A stretch of DNA of 64,000 bases from Streptomyces sp. NBC_01497 (GCF_036250695.1 NZ_CP109427.1:4402001-4466000), one strand, 5' to 3'. Positions 16,115-24,661 are shown, counted from the first letter of the stretch. Numbers and translations: made by a program. The notes: a model not told the origin generated them from the sequence alone.

Positions 16115-16972
16115 TTATCCGGCCGCAATGTAACGCCGTGACCGGTGATCTGCGTCGCTCACCGTGACACGTCCGCGCGCGGTCCGCGAACCCGGCCGTG
16201 CGCGCGGAACGGCGGCGGCCGCCCTCCTGCTTCTGCGAGCGCGGCCGGCCGAGCGCAGTACCCCGGCGAGCAGTGGACGCCCGCGCCGGCGACGCACACG
16301 ACGGGACGCGGCGCCTGGGCGCCGGGCGCCGGCGCCGGGCGGATCCGCGGGCGTGGACAGGGCGGGCAGGGTGCGGACCAGCAGCCTCAGGTCCAGAGCG
16401 AGACAGCAGTGCTCCACATAGTGCTGGTCGAGCAGCGAGGACTCCTCCCACGGCATCCGCCACGCCCGCCGCACCTGGGCGAGGCCGGTGAGCCCGGGGC
16501 GTACGGAGCTGCGCCAGGCGGCCCGCGTGCGCGGGTCCCCTGCGGGCAGTGGCGCGGGGCCGACGAGCGACATCCGTCCGCGCACGACCTCGGGCAGCCT
16601 GGACAGCAGGTCCAGGCGCAGGCGCCGGGTGGCGAGCGAGCGCAGCGTGAACGGCCGGCCGTGCAGCCCGGTCACGTCCGCCCGTACGAAAACGCGGCCC
16701 TCTTTCAGAGGAGCTCGGGAAGGGGCGCGCAAGGGGGCCCGGGGGATGGCCCGGGCGGGCGCCCGGCGGGCGTGGACGGCGAGGGCGAGCGCTGTCGCCA
16801 TGAGCACCGGCGCCGCGAGGGCGAGGAGCAGCGTTCCGAGGACGAGGTCGAGGGCACGTTTCGCGTCCGGCAGGCGTTTCAAACGGTGGAGGTCGAGCAT
16901 GCGCCGCGATGCGGCGGGCGCCGGGGGAGGCGCGGTGGCGGCCTGAGGGCCGGGACGCTGGTCGAGCCGCAT
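16115..16972 (-). CDS. Bacterial sugar transferase (WcaJ/undecaprenyl-phosphate glycosyl-1-P transferase type)
   Basis: About 285 residues if started at the ATG at 16972; the frame is open further upstream but becomes poor, and no strong ribosome site marks any start. The family core is clear: KRALDLVLGTLLLALAAPVL (membrane entry helix), KEGRVFVRADVTGLHGRPF, LPEVVRGRMSLVGPAPLP and RPGLTGLAQV. Such enzymes load the first sugar phosphate on undecaprenyl phosphate for exopolysaccharide or cell-wall glycan synthesis. The normal RPR near SLVGPRP is altered to APL, and the last 70 residues are an Arg/Ala-rich tail not usual for the family. It stands alone, divergent from dnaK, without other polysaccharide genes. 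Confidence 0.75.
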   Translation of the reverse strand: MRLDQRPGPQAATAPPPAPAASRRMLDLHRLKRLPDAKRALDLVLGTLLLALAAPVLMATALALAVHARRAPARAIPRAPLRAPSRAPLKEGRVFVRADVTGLHGRPFTLRSLATRRLRLDLLSRLPEVVRGRMSLVGPAPLPAGDPRTRAAWRSSVRPGLTGLAQVRRAWRMPWEESSLLDQHYVEHCCLALDLRLLVRTLPALSTPADPPGAGARRPGAASRRVRRRRGRPLLAGVLRSAGRARRSRRAAAAVPRARPGSRTARGRVTVSDADHRSRRYIAAG

Positions 16973-17150
16973 GGGCAGCCGTCCGTTCCATCCGATATGG
17001 GTGTTTGGTCGGTTTCGATAGAACGATCGCACGGTTGCCCCGCCGTCCCCGGGCGCCGCCCGGGCGCGTGTCGGAGGGCCGTGGCGTGCCCCACATTCCG
17101 GCCGGAAACCCGCAGGTGGACGACGTCCCCCGAGAGGGCTCCGCACAATA

Positions 17151-17223
17151 ATTGAGTCGACCCCGCTCAGGTCCTTTGACTCTTCGAGATCCGTGTTGCA
17201 TCCTTGAGCCTGTTGCACTCAAG
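17151..17223 (+). promoter_or_regulatory. dnaK promoter with two HspR (HAIR) operators
   Basis: A near-consensus HAIR element, CTTGAGC-N7-ACTCAAG, lies at 17203-17223, and a weaker one, ATTGAGT-N7-GCTCAGG, at 17151-17171. The consensus is CTTGAGT-N7-ACTCAAG. A probable -35 TTGACT is at 17176-17181 with a -10 like CATCCT at 17199-17204, so the downstream box would cover the start point. HspR, encoded at the end of this operon, is known to repress dnaK in Streptomyces. Confidence 0.85.
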
Positions 17224-17241
17224 TCAGCTGGAGGAATTGAA

Positions 17242-19110
17242 ATGGCACGTGCGGTCGGCATCGACCTGGGCACGACTAACTCCGTCGTCAGCGTTCTCGA
17301 AGGCGGCGAGCCCACCGTCATCACCAACGCCGAAGGCGCCAGGACCACGCCGTCCGTCGTCGCCTTCGCCAAGAACGGTGAAGTGCTCGTCGGCGAGGTC
17401 GCGAAGCGCCAGGCAGTCACGAACGTCGACAGGACCATCCGGTCGGTCAAGCGCCACATGGGCACCGACTGGAAGATCAACCTCGACAACAAGGACTTCA
17501 ACCCGCAGCAGATCTCGGCCTTCGTGCTGCAGAAGCTGAAGCGGGACGCCGAGGCGTACCTGGGCGAGAAGGTCGCCGACGCGGTGATCACCGTCCCCGC
17601 GTACTTCAACGACTCCGAGCGCCAGGCGACGAAGGAGGCCGGCGAGATCGCGGGCCTCAACGTCCTGCGCATCGTGAACGAGCCGACGGCGGCGGCCCTG
17701 GCGTACGGCCTCGACAAGGACGACCAGGTCATCCTGGTCTTCGACCTCGGTGGCGGCACGTTCGACGTCTCGCTGCTGGAGATCGGCGACGGCGTCGTCG
17801 AGGTGAAGGCCACCAACGGTGACAACCACCTCGGTGGTGACGACTGGGACCAGCGCGTCGTCGACTACCTGGTCAAGCAGTTCGCCAACAACCACGGCGT
17901 GGACCTGGGCAAGGACAAGATGGCCCTCCAGCGCCTGCGTGAGGCGGCGGAGAAGGCGAAGATCGAGCTGTCCTCCTCCACGGAGACCTCGATCAACCTG
18001 CCCTACATCACGGCGTCCGCCGAGGGCCCGCTGCACCTGGACGAGAAGCTCACGCGCGCCCAGTTCCAGCAGCTGACCTCGGACCTGCTGGACCGCTGCA
18101 AGACCCCGTTCCACAACGTCATCAAGGACGCGGGCATCCAGCTGAGCGAGATCGACCACGTCGTCCTCGTCGGCGGTTCGACCCGTATGCCCGCCGTCGC
18201 GGAGCTCGTCAAGGAGCTGACCGGCGGCAAGGACGCCAACAAGGGCGTCAACCCGGACGAGGTCGTCGCCATCGGCGCCGCCCTCCAGGCCGGTGTCCTC
18301 AAGGGTGAGGTCAAGGACGTCCTGCTCCTCGACGTGACCCCGCTGTCCCTCGGTATCGAGACCAAGGGCGGCATCATGACCAAGCTGATCGAGCGCAACA
18401 CCACGATCCCGACGAAGCGCTCGGAGATCTTCACGACGGCCGAGGACAACCAGCCGTCCGTGCAGATCCAGGTGTACCAGGGCGAGCGCGAGATCGCGGC
18501 GTACAACAAGAAGCTCGGGATGTTCGAGCTCAGCGGCCTGCCGCCGGCCCCGCGCGGAGTCCCGCAGGTCGAGGTGTCCTTCGACATCGACGCCAACGGC
18601 ATCATGCACGTGACCGCGAAGGACCTGGGCACGGGCAAGGAACAGAAGATGACCGTCACCGGCGGCTCCTCGCTCGCGAAGGACGAGGTCGACCGGATGC
18701 GTCAGGAGGCCGAGCAGTACGCGGACGAGGACCACAAGCGCCGCGAGGCCGCCGAGACCCGCAACCAGGGCGAGCAGCTCGTCTACCAGACCGAGAAGTT
18801 CCTCAAGGACAACGAGGACAAGGTCCCCGGTGACGTCAAGACCGAGGTCGAGACCGCCGTCGGCGAGCTGAAGGAGAAGCTCAAGGGCGAGGACGTGGCC
18901 GAGATCCGTACGGCCACCGAGAAGGTCGCCGCCGTCTCCCAGAAGCTGGGCCAGGCCATGTACGCGAACGCGCAGGCCGACGGCGCCGCCGCCGGTGCCG
19001 CGGGTGGTCCCGGTGCTCCCGGTGCCGAGCAGCCCGCGGACGGCCAGGACGACGTCGTGGACGCCGAGATCGTCGACGACGAGCGCGACGGCAAGGGTGG
19101 TGCCGCGTGA
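17242..19110 (+). CDS. dnaK: Molecular chaperone DnaK (Hsp70)
   Basis: 622 residues; the ATG follows TGGAGGAATTGAA. Cytoplasmic Hsp70 that binds exposed hydrophobic segments in an ATP-dependent cycle with DnaJ and GrpE. ATPase-domain signatures: [16 protein letters not shown] (phosphate 1), [14 protein letters not shown] (phosphate 2) and [13 protein letters not shown] (adenosine). The linker [13 protein letters not shown] is intact, followed by the substrate domain and an acidic C-terminus [10 protein letters not shown] after a Gly/Ala-rich segment. The length is normal. First gene of dnaK-grpE-dnaJ-hspR. In Streptomyces, DnaK is a co-repressor for HspR, giving feedback through free chaperone. 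Confidence 0.98.
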   Translation: MARAVGIDLGTTNSVVSVLEGGEPTVITNAEGARTTPSVVAFAKNGEVLVGEVAKRQAVTNVDRTIRSVKRHMGTDWKINLDNKDFNPQQISAFVLQKLKRDAEAYLGEKVADAVITVPAYFNDSERQATKEAGEIAGLNVLRIVNEPTAAALAYGLDKDDQVILVFDLGGGTFDVSLLEIGDGVVEVKATNGDNHLGGDDWDQRVVDYLVKQFANNHGVDLGKDKMALQRLREAAEKAKIELSSSTETSINLPYITASAEGPLHLDEKLTRAQFQQLTSDLLDRCKTPFHNVIKDAGIQLSEIDHVVLVGGSTRMPAVAELVKELTGGKDANKGVNPDEVVAIGAALQAGVLKGEVKDVLLLDVTPLSLGIETKGGIMTKLIERNTTIPTKRSEIFTTAEDNQPSVQIQVYQGEREIAAYNKKLGMFELSGLPPAPRGVPQVEVSFDIDANGIMHVTAKDLGTGKEQKMTVTGGSSLAKDEVDRMRQEAEQYADEDHKRREAAETRNQGEQLVYQTEKFLKDNEDKVPGDVKTEVETAVGELKEKLKGEDVAEIRTATEKVAAVSQKLGQAMYANAQADGAAAGAAGGPGAPGAEQPADGQDDVVDAEIVDDERDGKGGAA

Positions 19111-19793
19111 CGGAGGAGACCCCGGGCTTCGAGGAGGAGCCCGACGTCCCCTCCGGCGCCGACCCCGACGACGCGCCGAAGGGAGCAGGGCCGGGCTCCG
19201 CGGAGTCCGGCCAGGCGGCCCAGGCCGGGGACGTATCGGAAAAGGCAGCGCTGACGGCGCAGCTGGACCAGGTGCGCACCGCGCTCGGTGAGCGCACAGC
19301 GGACCTCCAGCGCCTCCAGGCGGAGTACCAGAACTACCGCCGCCGGGTGGAACGCGACCGGGTGACCGTGCGCGAGATCGCCGTGGCGAACCTGCTGACC
19401 GAACTGCTGCCCGTGCTGGACGACATCGGTCGGGCGCGGGAACACGACGAGCTGGTCGGCGGGTTCAAGTCGGTGGGCGAGTCGCTGGAAGCGGTCGCGG
19501 CGAAGCTGGGTCTCCAGCAGTTCGGCGAGGAGGGCGAGCCCTTCGACCCGACGATCCACGAGGCCCTGATGCACTCGTACGCGCCGGACGTCACCGAGAC
19601 GACCTGCGTCGCGATCCTCCAGCCCGGGTACCGGTTCGGCGAGCGGACCATCAGGCCCGCGCGGGTCGCCGTGGCCGAGCCTCAGCCGGGGGCGCAGCCC
19701 AAGGCGTCCGACGAGGACGCGGCGGGCGAGGATTCCCCGGGCACGGATGACGGGAAGCCCACGAAGGAGAGCGGTGGCCCGGACGAGGGCTGA
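19107..19793 (+). CDS. grpE: Nucleotide exchange factor GrpE
   Basis: 228 residues; the GTG start shares GTGA with the dnaK stop, a four-base overlap implying coupled translation. GrpE dimers release ADP from DnaK. The long coiled coil (about 45-110: [22 protein letters not shown]) leads to the four-helix/beta region with [27 protein letters not shown] and [20 protein letters not shown], all conserved in the family. Both termini carry acidic, disordered extensions of about 40 residues, common in actinobacterial GrpE. The gene is followed by a 156-base gap rich in inverted repeats before dnaJ. Confidence 0.97.
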   Translation: MTEETPGFEEEPDVPSGADPDDAPKGAGPGSAESGQAAQAGDVSEKAALTAQLDQVRTALGERTADLQRLQAEYQNYRRRVERDRVTVREIAVANLLTELLPVLDDIGRAREHDELVGGFKSVGESLEAVAAKLGLQQFGEEGEPFDPTIHEALMHSYAPDVTETTCVAILQPGYRFGERTIRPARVAVAEPQPGAQPKASDEDAAGEDSPGTDDGKPTKESGGPDEG

Positions 19794-19795
19794 CA

Positions 19796-19872
19796 CGACG
19801 ACGGCCGGTGCGGCGGAGGTGACCGCGCGAGCGGTCGCGTCCGCCGCGGCGGCCGTCGTCGCCGCACCGGCC
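19796..19872 (+). other. Structured RNA segment between grpE and dnaJ
   Basis: Three elements are visible. 19796-19806 can pair with 19851-19861 (11 bp). 19803-19815 can pair with 19860-19872 (13 bp, perfect). These two pairings share bases, so they exclude each other. Inside lies a small hairpin, GACCGC-GCGA-GCGGTC (19821-19836), capped by a GNRA-type tetraloop. The dnaJ ribosome site is about 60 bases further on. Confidence 0.5.
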
Positions 19873-19949
19873 GCTGCCGATGCCATGGCGGTGGCAGCGG
19901 CCGGCGCGGACGGGGATCGGTATCCGTATCGGGAGGAGGGACGTCGGGA

Positions 19950-21140
19950 GTGAGTACCAAGGACTTCGTCGAGAAGGACTACTACAAGGTCCTCGGCGTC
20001 CCCAAGGACGCCACAGAAGCCGAGATCAAGAAGGCGTACCGGAAACTCGCGCGCGAGTTCCACCCGGACGCCAACAAGGGTGACGCGAAGGCCGAGGAGC
20101 GCTTCAAGGAGATCTCCGAGGCGAACGACATCCTGGGCGACGCCAAGCGCCGCAAGGAGTACGACGAGGCGCGCAGCCTGTTCGGGAACGGCGGCTTCCG
20201 TCCGGGTCCCGGCGGTGGCGGCGGCACGTTCAACTTCGACCTGGGCGACCTCTTCGGAGGCGGGCCCCAGGGCGGCACGGGCGGCGGGGGCGGTGCGCCG
20301 GGCGGCTTCGGCGGCGGCCTCGGGGACGTCTTCGGCGGACTGTTCAACCGGGGCGGCGGCGGGACACGCACCCAGCCGCGCCGCGGCCAGGACATCGAGT
20401 CCGAGGTGACGCTCAGCTTCACCGAAGCCGTCGACGGGGCGACCGTACCGCTCAGGATGTCCAGCCAGGCGCCCTGCAAGGCGTGCTCCGGCACCGGCGA
20501 CAAGAACGGCACGCCCCGTGTGTGCCCGACCTGCGTCGGCACCGGGCAGGTGTCGCGCGGCACCGGCGGCGGATTCTCGCTCACCGACCCGTGCGTCGAC
20601 TGCAAGGGCCGCGGGCTCATCGCCCAGGACCCCTGCGACGTCTGCAAGGGCAGCGGGCGCGCCAAGTCGTCCCGGTCCATCCAGGTGCGCATCCCGGCGG
20701 GCGTCTCCGACGGGCAGCGGATCCGGCTGCGCGGCAAGGGCACGCCCGGCGAGCGCGGCGGTCCGGCCGGCGATCTTTACGTCGTCGTGCACGTGGGTAC
20801 GCACCCGGTGTTCGGCCGCAAGGGCGACAACCTCACGGTGACCGTGCCCGTCACGTATCCGGAGGCGGCGCTCGGCGGCGAGGTGAAGGTGCCGACCCTC
20901 GGAGGGCCCTCGGTGACCCTGAAGCTGCCGGCGGGCACCCCCAACGGGCGCACGATGCGTGCCCGCGGCAAGGGCGCCGTACGCAAGGACGGTACCCGCG
21001 GGGACCTGCTCGTCACGGTCGAGGTGATCGTGCCGAAGGACCTGGCGACCGATGCCCGCGACGCCCTGGAGGCGTACCGGAAGGCCACTGCGGGCGAGGA
21101 CCCGAGGGCGGAGTTGTTCCAGGCTGCGAAGGGAGCATGA
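19950..21140 (+). CDS. dnaJ: Co-chaperone DnaJ (Hsp40, type I)
   Basis: 396 residues; the GTG at 19950 follows GGAGGAGGGACGTCGGGA. DnaJ stimulates DnaK's ATPase and delivers substrates. The J domain (about 9-75) contains the essential HPD at 38-40. A Gly/Phe-rich region covers about 85-150. The zinc region has all four CxxCxGxG repeats: CKACSGTG, CPTCVGTG, CVDCKGRG and CDVCKGSG. The substrate-binding C-terminal domain ends FQAAKGA. A complete type I architecture. It lies between grpE and hspR in the heat-shock operon, under HspR control from the dnaK promoter. Confidence 0.97.
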   Translation: MSTKDFVEKDYYKVLGVPKDATEAEIKKAYRKLAREFHPDANKGDAKAEERFKEISEANDILGDAKRRKEYDEARSLFGNGGFRPGPGGGGGTFNFDLGDLFGGGPQGGTGGGGGAPGGFGGGLGDVFGGLFNRGGGGTRTQPRRGQDIESEVTLSFTEAVDGATVPLRMSSQAPCKACSGTGDKNGTPRVCPTCVGTGQVSRGTGGGFSLTDPCVDCKGRGLIAQDPCDVCKGSGRAKSSRSIQVRIPAGVSDGQRIRLRGKGTPGERGGPAGDLYVVVHVGTHPVFGRKGDNLTVTVPVTYPEAALGGEVKVPTLGGPSVTLKLPAGTPNGRTMRARGKGAVRKDGTRGDLLVTVEVIVPKDLATDARDALEAYRKATAGEDPRAELFQAAKGA

Positions 21141-21144
21141 CGTC

Positions 21145-21621
21145 ATGGACAGGGACGGCGGCGGCGCCCGGCGCCGCGCCTCTGCCGCGTTCGGCAGGGC
21201 GTACGAGCTGACGGAGGAGACTCCGGTCTACGTCATCTCGGTGGCGGCCCAACTGTCCGGGCTGCATCCCCAGACGCTCAGGCAGTACGACCGCCTGGGC
21301 CTCGTCTCGCCCGACCGCACGGCCGGACGTGGCAGACGCTACTCGGCGCGCGACATCGAACTGCTCCGCCAGGTGCAGCAGTTGTCGCAGGACGAGGGCA
21401 TCAACCTCGCCGGCATCAAGCGGATCATCGAGCTGGAGAACCAGGTCGCCGCCCTGCAGGCGCGGGTCGCGGAACTGGGATCGGCTGTCGACGGCGCGGC
21501 GGCCGCGATGCGGCAGCGCGAGGCGCAGGTGCACGCGTCCTACCGGCGCGACCTGGTGCCGTACGAGGACGTGCGGCAGGCGAGCGCGCTGGTGGTGTGG
21601 CGGCCCAAGCGGCCGGAGTGA
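21145..21621 (+). CDS. hspR: Heat-shock repressor HspR (MerR family)
   Basis: 158 residues; ATG four bases after the dnaJ stop. The MerR-type helix-turn-helix is plain: VYVISVAAQLSGLHPQTLRQ, then YDRLGLVSPDRTAGRGRRYS and DIELLRQVQQLSQDEGINLAGIK. A coiled-coil stretch ENQVAALQARVAELGS follows, as in HspR. The protein is known in Streptomyces to repress the dnaK operon, clpB and lon by binding HAIR sites with DnaK as co-repressor. HAIR boxes before dnaK and clpB are present in this window, so autoregulation is visible in the sequence. A strong terminator follows. Confidence 0.96.
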   Translation: MDRDGGGARRRASAAFGRAYELTEETPVYVISVAAQLSGLHPQTLRQYDRLGLVSPDRTAGRGRRYSARDIELLRQVQQLSQDEGINLAGIKRIIELENQVAALQARVAELGSAVDGAAAAMRQREAQVHASYRRDLVPYEDVRQASALVVWRPKRPE

Positions 21622-21648
21622 CGCACGACGGTACGCGGGACACGTGGG

Positions 21649-21694
21649 ACGGGCAGGGGCGGGACGCCGGAACGGGCGCCCCGCCCCTGCCCGT
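21649..21694 (+). terminator. Terminator of the dnaK operon
   Basis: ACGGGCAGGGGCGGG pairs with CCCGCCCCTGCCCGT around a loop of about 15 bases, starting 27 bases after the hspR stop. A GC-only stem without a clear T-run is common in this genus. Confidence 0.75.
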
Positions 21695-21732
21695 TGCCGT
21701 GCGTAGGGGGCTGCCGCGCCTGCTGGGTCGCT

Positions 21733-21808
21733 CCGCAGGAACCGCTGGTGCCCGCTGAGGTCGGGCGCCTGCTGGGGCCGCAGGAACCGCTGGTGCCCGC
21801 TGAGGTCG
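21733..21808. repeat. 45-bp period direct repeat
   Basis: CCGCAGGAACCGCTGGTGCC followed by CGCTGAGGTCG occurs at 21733-21763 and exactly again at 21778-21808. A related GCCTGCTGGG stretch precedes each. It lies between the operon terminator and the end of the convergent LuxR gene. Confidence 0.75.
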
Positions 21809-21844
21809 CCGCGCCGGGCCTTCCGTACTTCCGTACCCTCCGCG

Positions 21845-22819
21845 TCAGGTGAGCTCGCGCTCCGGGCTCACGGCCCACCAGTGGACGAGCTGGTAGACGG
21901 TACGGAACCCGAGACGGGCGCGCAGATCGGTGAGGTGCGCGTTGATGGTCCTGGCGCTGTAGCCGAGGGCCTTCGCGATCTGCTGCTGATCGTGCCCGGC
22001 GCACAGCTCGCGCAGGATGGCGCGCTGGAGGGGCGTACTGACGATGTCGTCGTCGGCGGGGGCGGGGCTGAACCAGTCGTCGCCGCGGTTCCACTGCTGC
22101 TCGAAGACGTCGGACAGGAAGGCGGCCACAGCGGGGTCACGGACGTGCCAGGCGCCGGCCTGGGCCGGGCGGCCTTTGACGCTGTCGACGAGGAAGGCCT
22201 GTCTTCGGTCGAAGAGGACCATCAGGAGGAAGGGACTCGCGAGGGTCCGGAACTGGCCCCCTATGGGAGCTATCAGGCGGACGCGGTCCTGGACCGCCGG
22301 GTTGGTTCTGCCACTGACGTGATAGAGCGTGCGGATCGCCACGCCCCGCTTCAGGACCCTGATGTCGCGGTCTTCCGTCAGCGTGAGCATGCGGCGTGTG
22401 CGAAGGCCCGGCTGGGCGCAGAGTATTTCGCTCTTCGCGGTGTCGCCGGCTGAACTGATCAGCGCGTTCACCGCGTCCGTACCCTTGACGAAGACAGCGC
22501 CCGTCGACGGGTCCGTCTCCTCCTCCACCGCTCGTCGGGCCCGCAGATCGCGGATGACCAGAGGCAGTTCGGCGAAGAGTTCCACGGACTGCGCCAACGC
22601 CTCGCTCACGGACTCGCGCAGGCGCTGCTCGACGTGATCGAGGTCCACCACGGTCACCAACCCGCTGAGCGGATCCCGCAGGGCCAGTCCGTGCCGCTCC
22701 AGATCCGCGAGCCCGGGTGTCCCCGGCCCTGCGCTCTCTCCGGCCGCGAGCCGTGCGTACAGTTCCCGCGCTTCGACCGAGAGCAAGGAGGCATGGCCGA
22801 GCTGGGTCTCTTGCGCCAT
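21845..22819 (-). CDS. LuxR-type regulator with TrmB-like middle domain (paralogue A)
   Basis: 324 residues. The ATG at 22819 is preceded by GAGGACGGGA; an upstream in-frame ATG lacks a site. The N-terminal 60 residues resemble a degenerate winged helix (LSVEARELYARLAAGE). The middle (about 90-250) reads as the phospholipase-D/TrmB-like fold found in this regulator class (SAGDTAKSEILCAQPGLRTRRM, GVAIRTLYHVSG, LLMVLFDRRQAFL). The C-terminus is a LuxR/GerE helix-turn-helix: LQRAILRELCAGHDQQQIAKAL, then YSARTINAHLTDLRARLG. It pairs with a paralogue 129 bases upstream on the same strand. The inducing ligand is unknown. Role inferred as control of the divergent small genes. Confidence 0.8.
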   Translation of the reverse strand: MAQETQLGHASLLSVEARELYARLAAGESAGPGTPGLADLERHGLALRDPLSGLVTVVDLDHVEQRLRESVSEALAQSVELFAELPLVIRDLRARRAVEEETDPSTGAVFVKGTDAVNALISSAGDTAKSEILCAQPGLRTRRMLTLTEDRDIRVLKRGVAIRTLYHVSGRTNPAVQDRVRLIAPIGGQFRTLASPFLLMVLFDRRQAFLVDSVKGRPAQAGAWHVRDPAVAAFLSDVFEQQWNRGDDWFSPAPADDDIVSTPLQRAILRELCAGHDQQQIAKALGYSARTINAHLTDLRARLGFRTVYQLVHWWAVSPERELT

Positions 22820-22948
22820 TCCCGTCCTCAAGAAGTGGAAGTTCCTACCTACGAAGTGCGCGGCGCTTGTCGTCCCGTCGACTGTCCGGAAGTGTGAAAC
22901 ACCATGGATATCGGTACACCCGGGCACCGGTCTCCGGCTACGCCTTCT

Positions 22949-23932
22949 TCAGTCCTTTGCTCCCAGAATCCCCGACCGCGCTATGAGATAACCGAGTTGA
23001 GCCCGGCTCCCACTGCCCAGCGAGACGGCGAGTCTGGCGATATGAGCCCGGCAGGTGCGGACGTTCATGCCGAGGCGCCGTGCGATGGCCTCATCGACGA
23101 GGCCTTCGACGAGCAGTTTCGCGATGGAACGCTGGACCTCCGTGATGCCTTCGAGGCCCGGTGTCGAGGGCAGCGGCTCGACGAGAGGGGTGGCGTGGTG
23201 CCACAGGTTCTCGAACACTTTGGTGAGATACGCCACAAGTCCCGGGTGGCGGAGTTCGAGCGCGATCTTCCTGTCCTCACGGGCGGGGATGAAAGCGACG
23301 TTGTCGTCGCAGATGATCATCCGCTCTATGAGCTGTTCCAGTGTGCGTATCTCCACCTTGGCCCCGGCCATGTGGTCCACGTAGGCGAAGGTCCTCTGGC
23401 TGTGCCGGACGGTGTGCTGGTAAAGAGTGCGGACGCTGATTCCCCGGTCGATCAGGGGCTTGCTGCGCTTGATGGCCTCGCTGAGGACGTGCTCACTGCG
23501 GCCCCCTCCGGGCTGCACGGTGAGAACTTCTTTCCTGCTCTCACTCATGGCGAGGTCCAGCGCGTCGTGGATGCGGTTGAAGCCTTCGAGCACGGTGATG
23601 GCATGGATGCTGGGCGACGCCTGCTTGCTGATGGTCATGAACTCCTCGAAGGAGTCCGTCAGGTCCATGGTGAGGCGGCGACGCTCCTGGATCTCCCGCT
23701 CTATGGGGTAGATGCGCTGGGCCAGGGCTGTCGAGGGGGCCACCGGACGGAGCCATTCGGGGTCGTCCGGGTCCGGGTGCAGCAGGGCGAAGTCGATGAG
23801 GCACGGGGCGGCTTCCACCTCGATCCGGCCGACCCGTCCCGTACGCAACGCGGTGGCGTAAAGGCGTGCCCCTTCGGTGCATAGATCCGTCAGGGAATGC
23901 TGATGCGCCCCGTTTGAGCTGTCTGTACCCAA
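22949..23932 (-). CDS. LuxR-type regulator with TrmB-like middle domain (paralogue B)
   Basis: 327 residues from a TTG start with GAGGGG upstream. Layout is the same as paralogue A: an N-terminal region LCTEGARLYATALRTGRV, a middle domain with SRKEVLTVQPGGGRSEHVL, GISVRTLYQHTVRHSQ and ERMIICDDNVAFIPA, and a GerE-type helix-turn-helix VQRSIAKLLVEGLVDEAIARR, LGMNVRTCRAHIARL. The DNA-binding helix differs from paralogue A, so their targets may differ. It diverges from the small membrane peptide at 24042 over a 109-base region with a dyad. Local codon use is less extreme in G/C than in neighbouring core genes, which is consistent with transfer. Confidence 0.8.
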   Translation of the reverse strand: MGTDSSNGAHQHSLTDLCTEGARLYATALRTGRVGRIEVEAAPCLIDFALLHPDPDDPEWLRPVAPSTALAQRIYPIEREIQERRRLTMDLTDSFEEFMTISKQASPSIHAITVLEGFNRIHDALDLAMSESRKEVLTVQPGGGRSEHVLSEAIKRSKPLIDRGISVRTLYQHTVRHSQRTFAYVDHMAGAKVEIRTLEQLIERMIICDDNVAFIPAREDRKIALELRHPGLVAYLTKVFENLWHHATPLVEPLPSTPGLEGITEVQRSIAKLLVEGLVDEAIARRLGMNVRTCRAHIARLAVSLGSGSRAQLGYLIARSGILGAKD

Positions 23933-23947
23933 TTGTCCACCCCTCAG

Positions 23948-23967
23948 GTTCTTGTACCTGCAGGAAC
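23948..23967. promoter_or_regulatory. Dyad in the divergent promoter of the LuxR islet
   Basis: GTTCTTG-N6-CAGGAAC (six of seven arm bases pair) lies 16 bases upstream of the TTG start of paralogue B and 75 bases before the small peptide gene. It is placed to control both directions. Confidence 0.4.
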
Positions 23968-24041
23968 ATGATGCATCGGTAGTGTGGCGTTGGTGTCGTC
24001 AGTGAGCGATCGTCGTGGAAGACGGGGAAGAGAGCTTCTAG

Positions 24042-24257
24042 ATGAGGAACCAAGCTGCTATGCGTGAGAGATCGCGTCGCTCGGTGGTCATAACCGCGCT
24101 CGTTGGGCTCGCTGCGGTCGGAGGACTTTTCTCCGTTGCTCACGTGGGCTACGGGCGTGGTGCCGCTGATCATGCCCGTGTCGTGCAGGCGAAGTCGGAG
24201 GCGGCCCTCGGTGATGTTGGGTGGGACAGCGCTCCGTTCGGCTCCGCTGTCTCATGA
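24042..24257 (+). CDS. Small single-helix membrane or exported peptide
   Basis: 71 residues; ATG at 24042 after GGGGAAGAGAG. A basic N-terminus (RERSRRS) precedes one hydrophobic helix, VVITALVGLAAVGGLFSVAH, then a short polar tail of about 30 residues ending in GSAVS. It could be a signal peptide or a single-pass anchor. No family is recognised and no lantibiotic-type Cys/Thr core is seen. Its stop overlaps the next gene's ATG by four bases, so the two are co-translated. It diverges from the paired LuxR-type regulators. Confidence 0.55.
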   Translation: MRNQAAMRERSRRSVVITALVGLAAVGGLFSVAHVGYGRGAADHARVVQAKSEAALGDVGWDSAPFGSAVS

Positions 24258-24574
24258 CAACGCCCGCGGACGACAGAAGTCTTCGGCGTGAGATGGCCGC
24301 GGCCTACCGGTCGGGGTGGCACTTCATCGATCTCGTGTCCGCGATTCCGCGGCGCGGGGACTCGTTGAGGGTCACACTGTTCGGAGAGCCCGTGCTCGTC
24401 GTGCGCGAGGAGGACGAGGACGTCCGTGCGTACCGTTGCCTGCGCCGCCCTCGCGGTGCACCGCAAATGGTCCGATGCTGCATCAGGTATGACATGATTT
24501 TTGTTAATCTTGATCGGCGTGACCATGAGCTCGTAGGACCACAACCCCATACAGCCACCCCCCGCAGTGCCTGA
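24254..24574 (+). CDS. Degenerate Rieske-like protein lacking the iron-sulphur histidines
   Basis: 106 residues; ATG overlaps the preceding stop (ATGA). The sequence follows the start of Rieske oxygenase alpha subunits: SGWHFIDLVSAIPRRGDSLR, then FGEPVLVVREEDEDVRAYR. The expected ligand motifs C-x-H and C-x2-H are replaced by CLRRPRGAP and CCIRYDMIFVNL, so the two histidines that hold the [2Fe-2S] cluster are absent. It therefore cannot bind a canonical Rieske cluster. The shift in function, perhaps to protein or ligand binding, is speculative. It forms an operon with the small membrane peptide and is followed by two terminators. Confidence 0.6.
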   Translation: MTTPADDRSLRREMAAAYRSGWHFIDLVSAIPRRGDSLRVTLFGEPVLVVREEDEDVRAYRCLRRPRGAPQMVRCCIRYDMIFVNLDRRDHELVGPQPHTATPRSA

Positions 24575-24605
24575 GCGATTCCCCCGTCGTAACAGATCGC
24601 TCAGG
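24570..24605 (+). terminator. First terminator after the Rieske-like gene
   Basis: CCTGAGCGAT and ATCGCTCAGG form a perfect 10-bp stem around a 16-base loop, beginning in the last codons of the gene. Confidence 0.7.
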
Positions 24606-24616
24606 CGCTTCCCCCA

Positions 24617-24661
24617 CACAACGGCGCCATCGTGGACCTGAAACGCGATGGCGCCGTTGTG
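24617..24661. terminator. Second, 16-bp stem terminator between convergent genes
   Basis: CACAACGGCGCCATCG (24617-24632) is perfectly inverted at 24646-24661 around a 13-base loop, between the plus-strand islet and the end of the minus-strand flavoprotein gene. Confidence 0.8.

Noticed and set aside
18783..21146. Long minus-strand frame across grpE and dnaJ
   Set aside because: Mirror of the coding bias of the heat-shock operon; no recognisable protein features.
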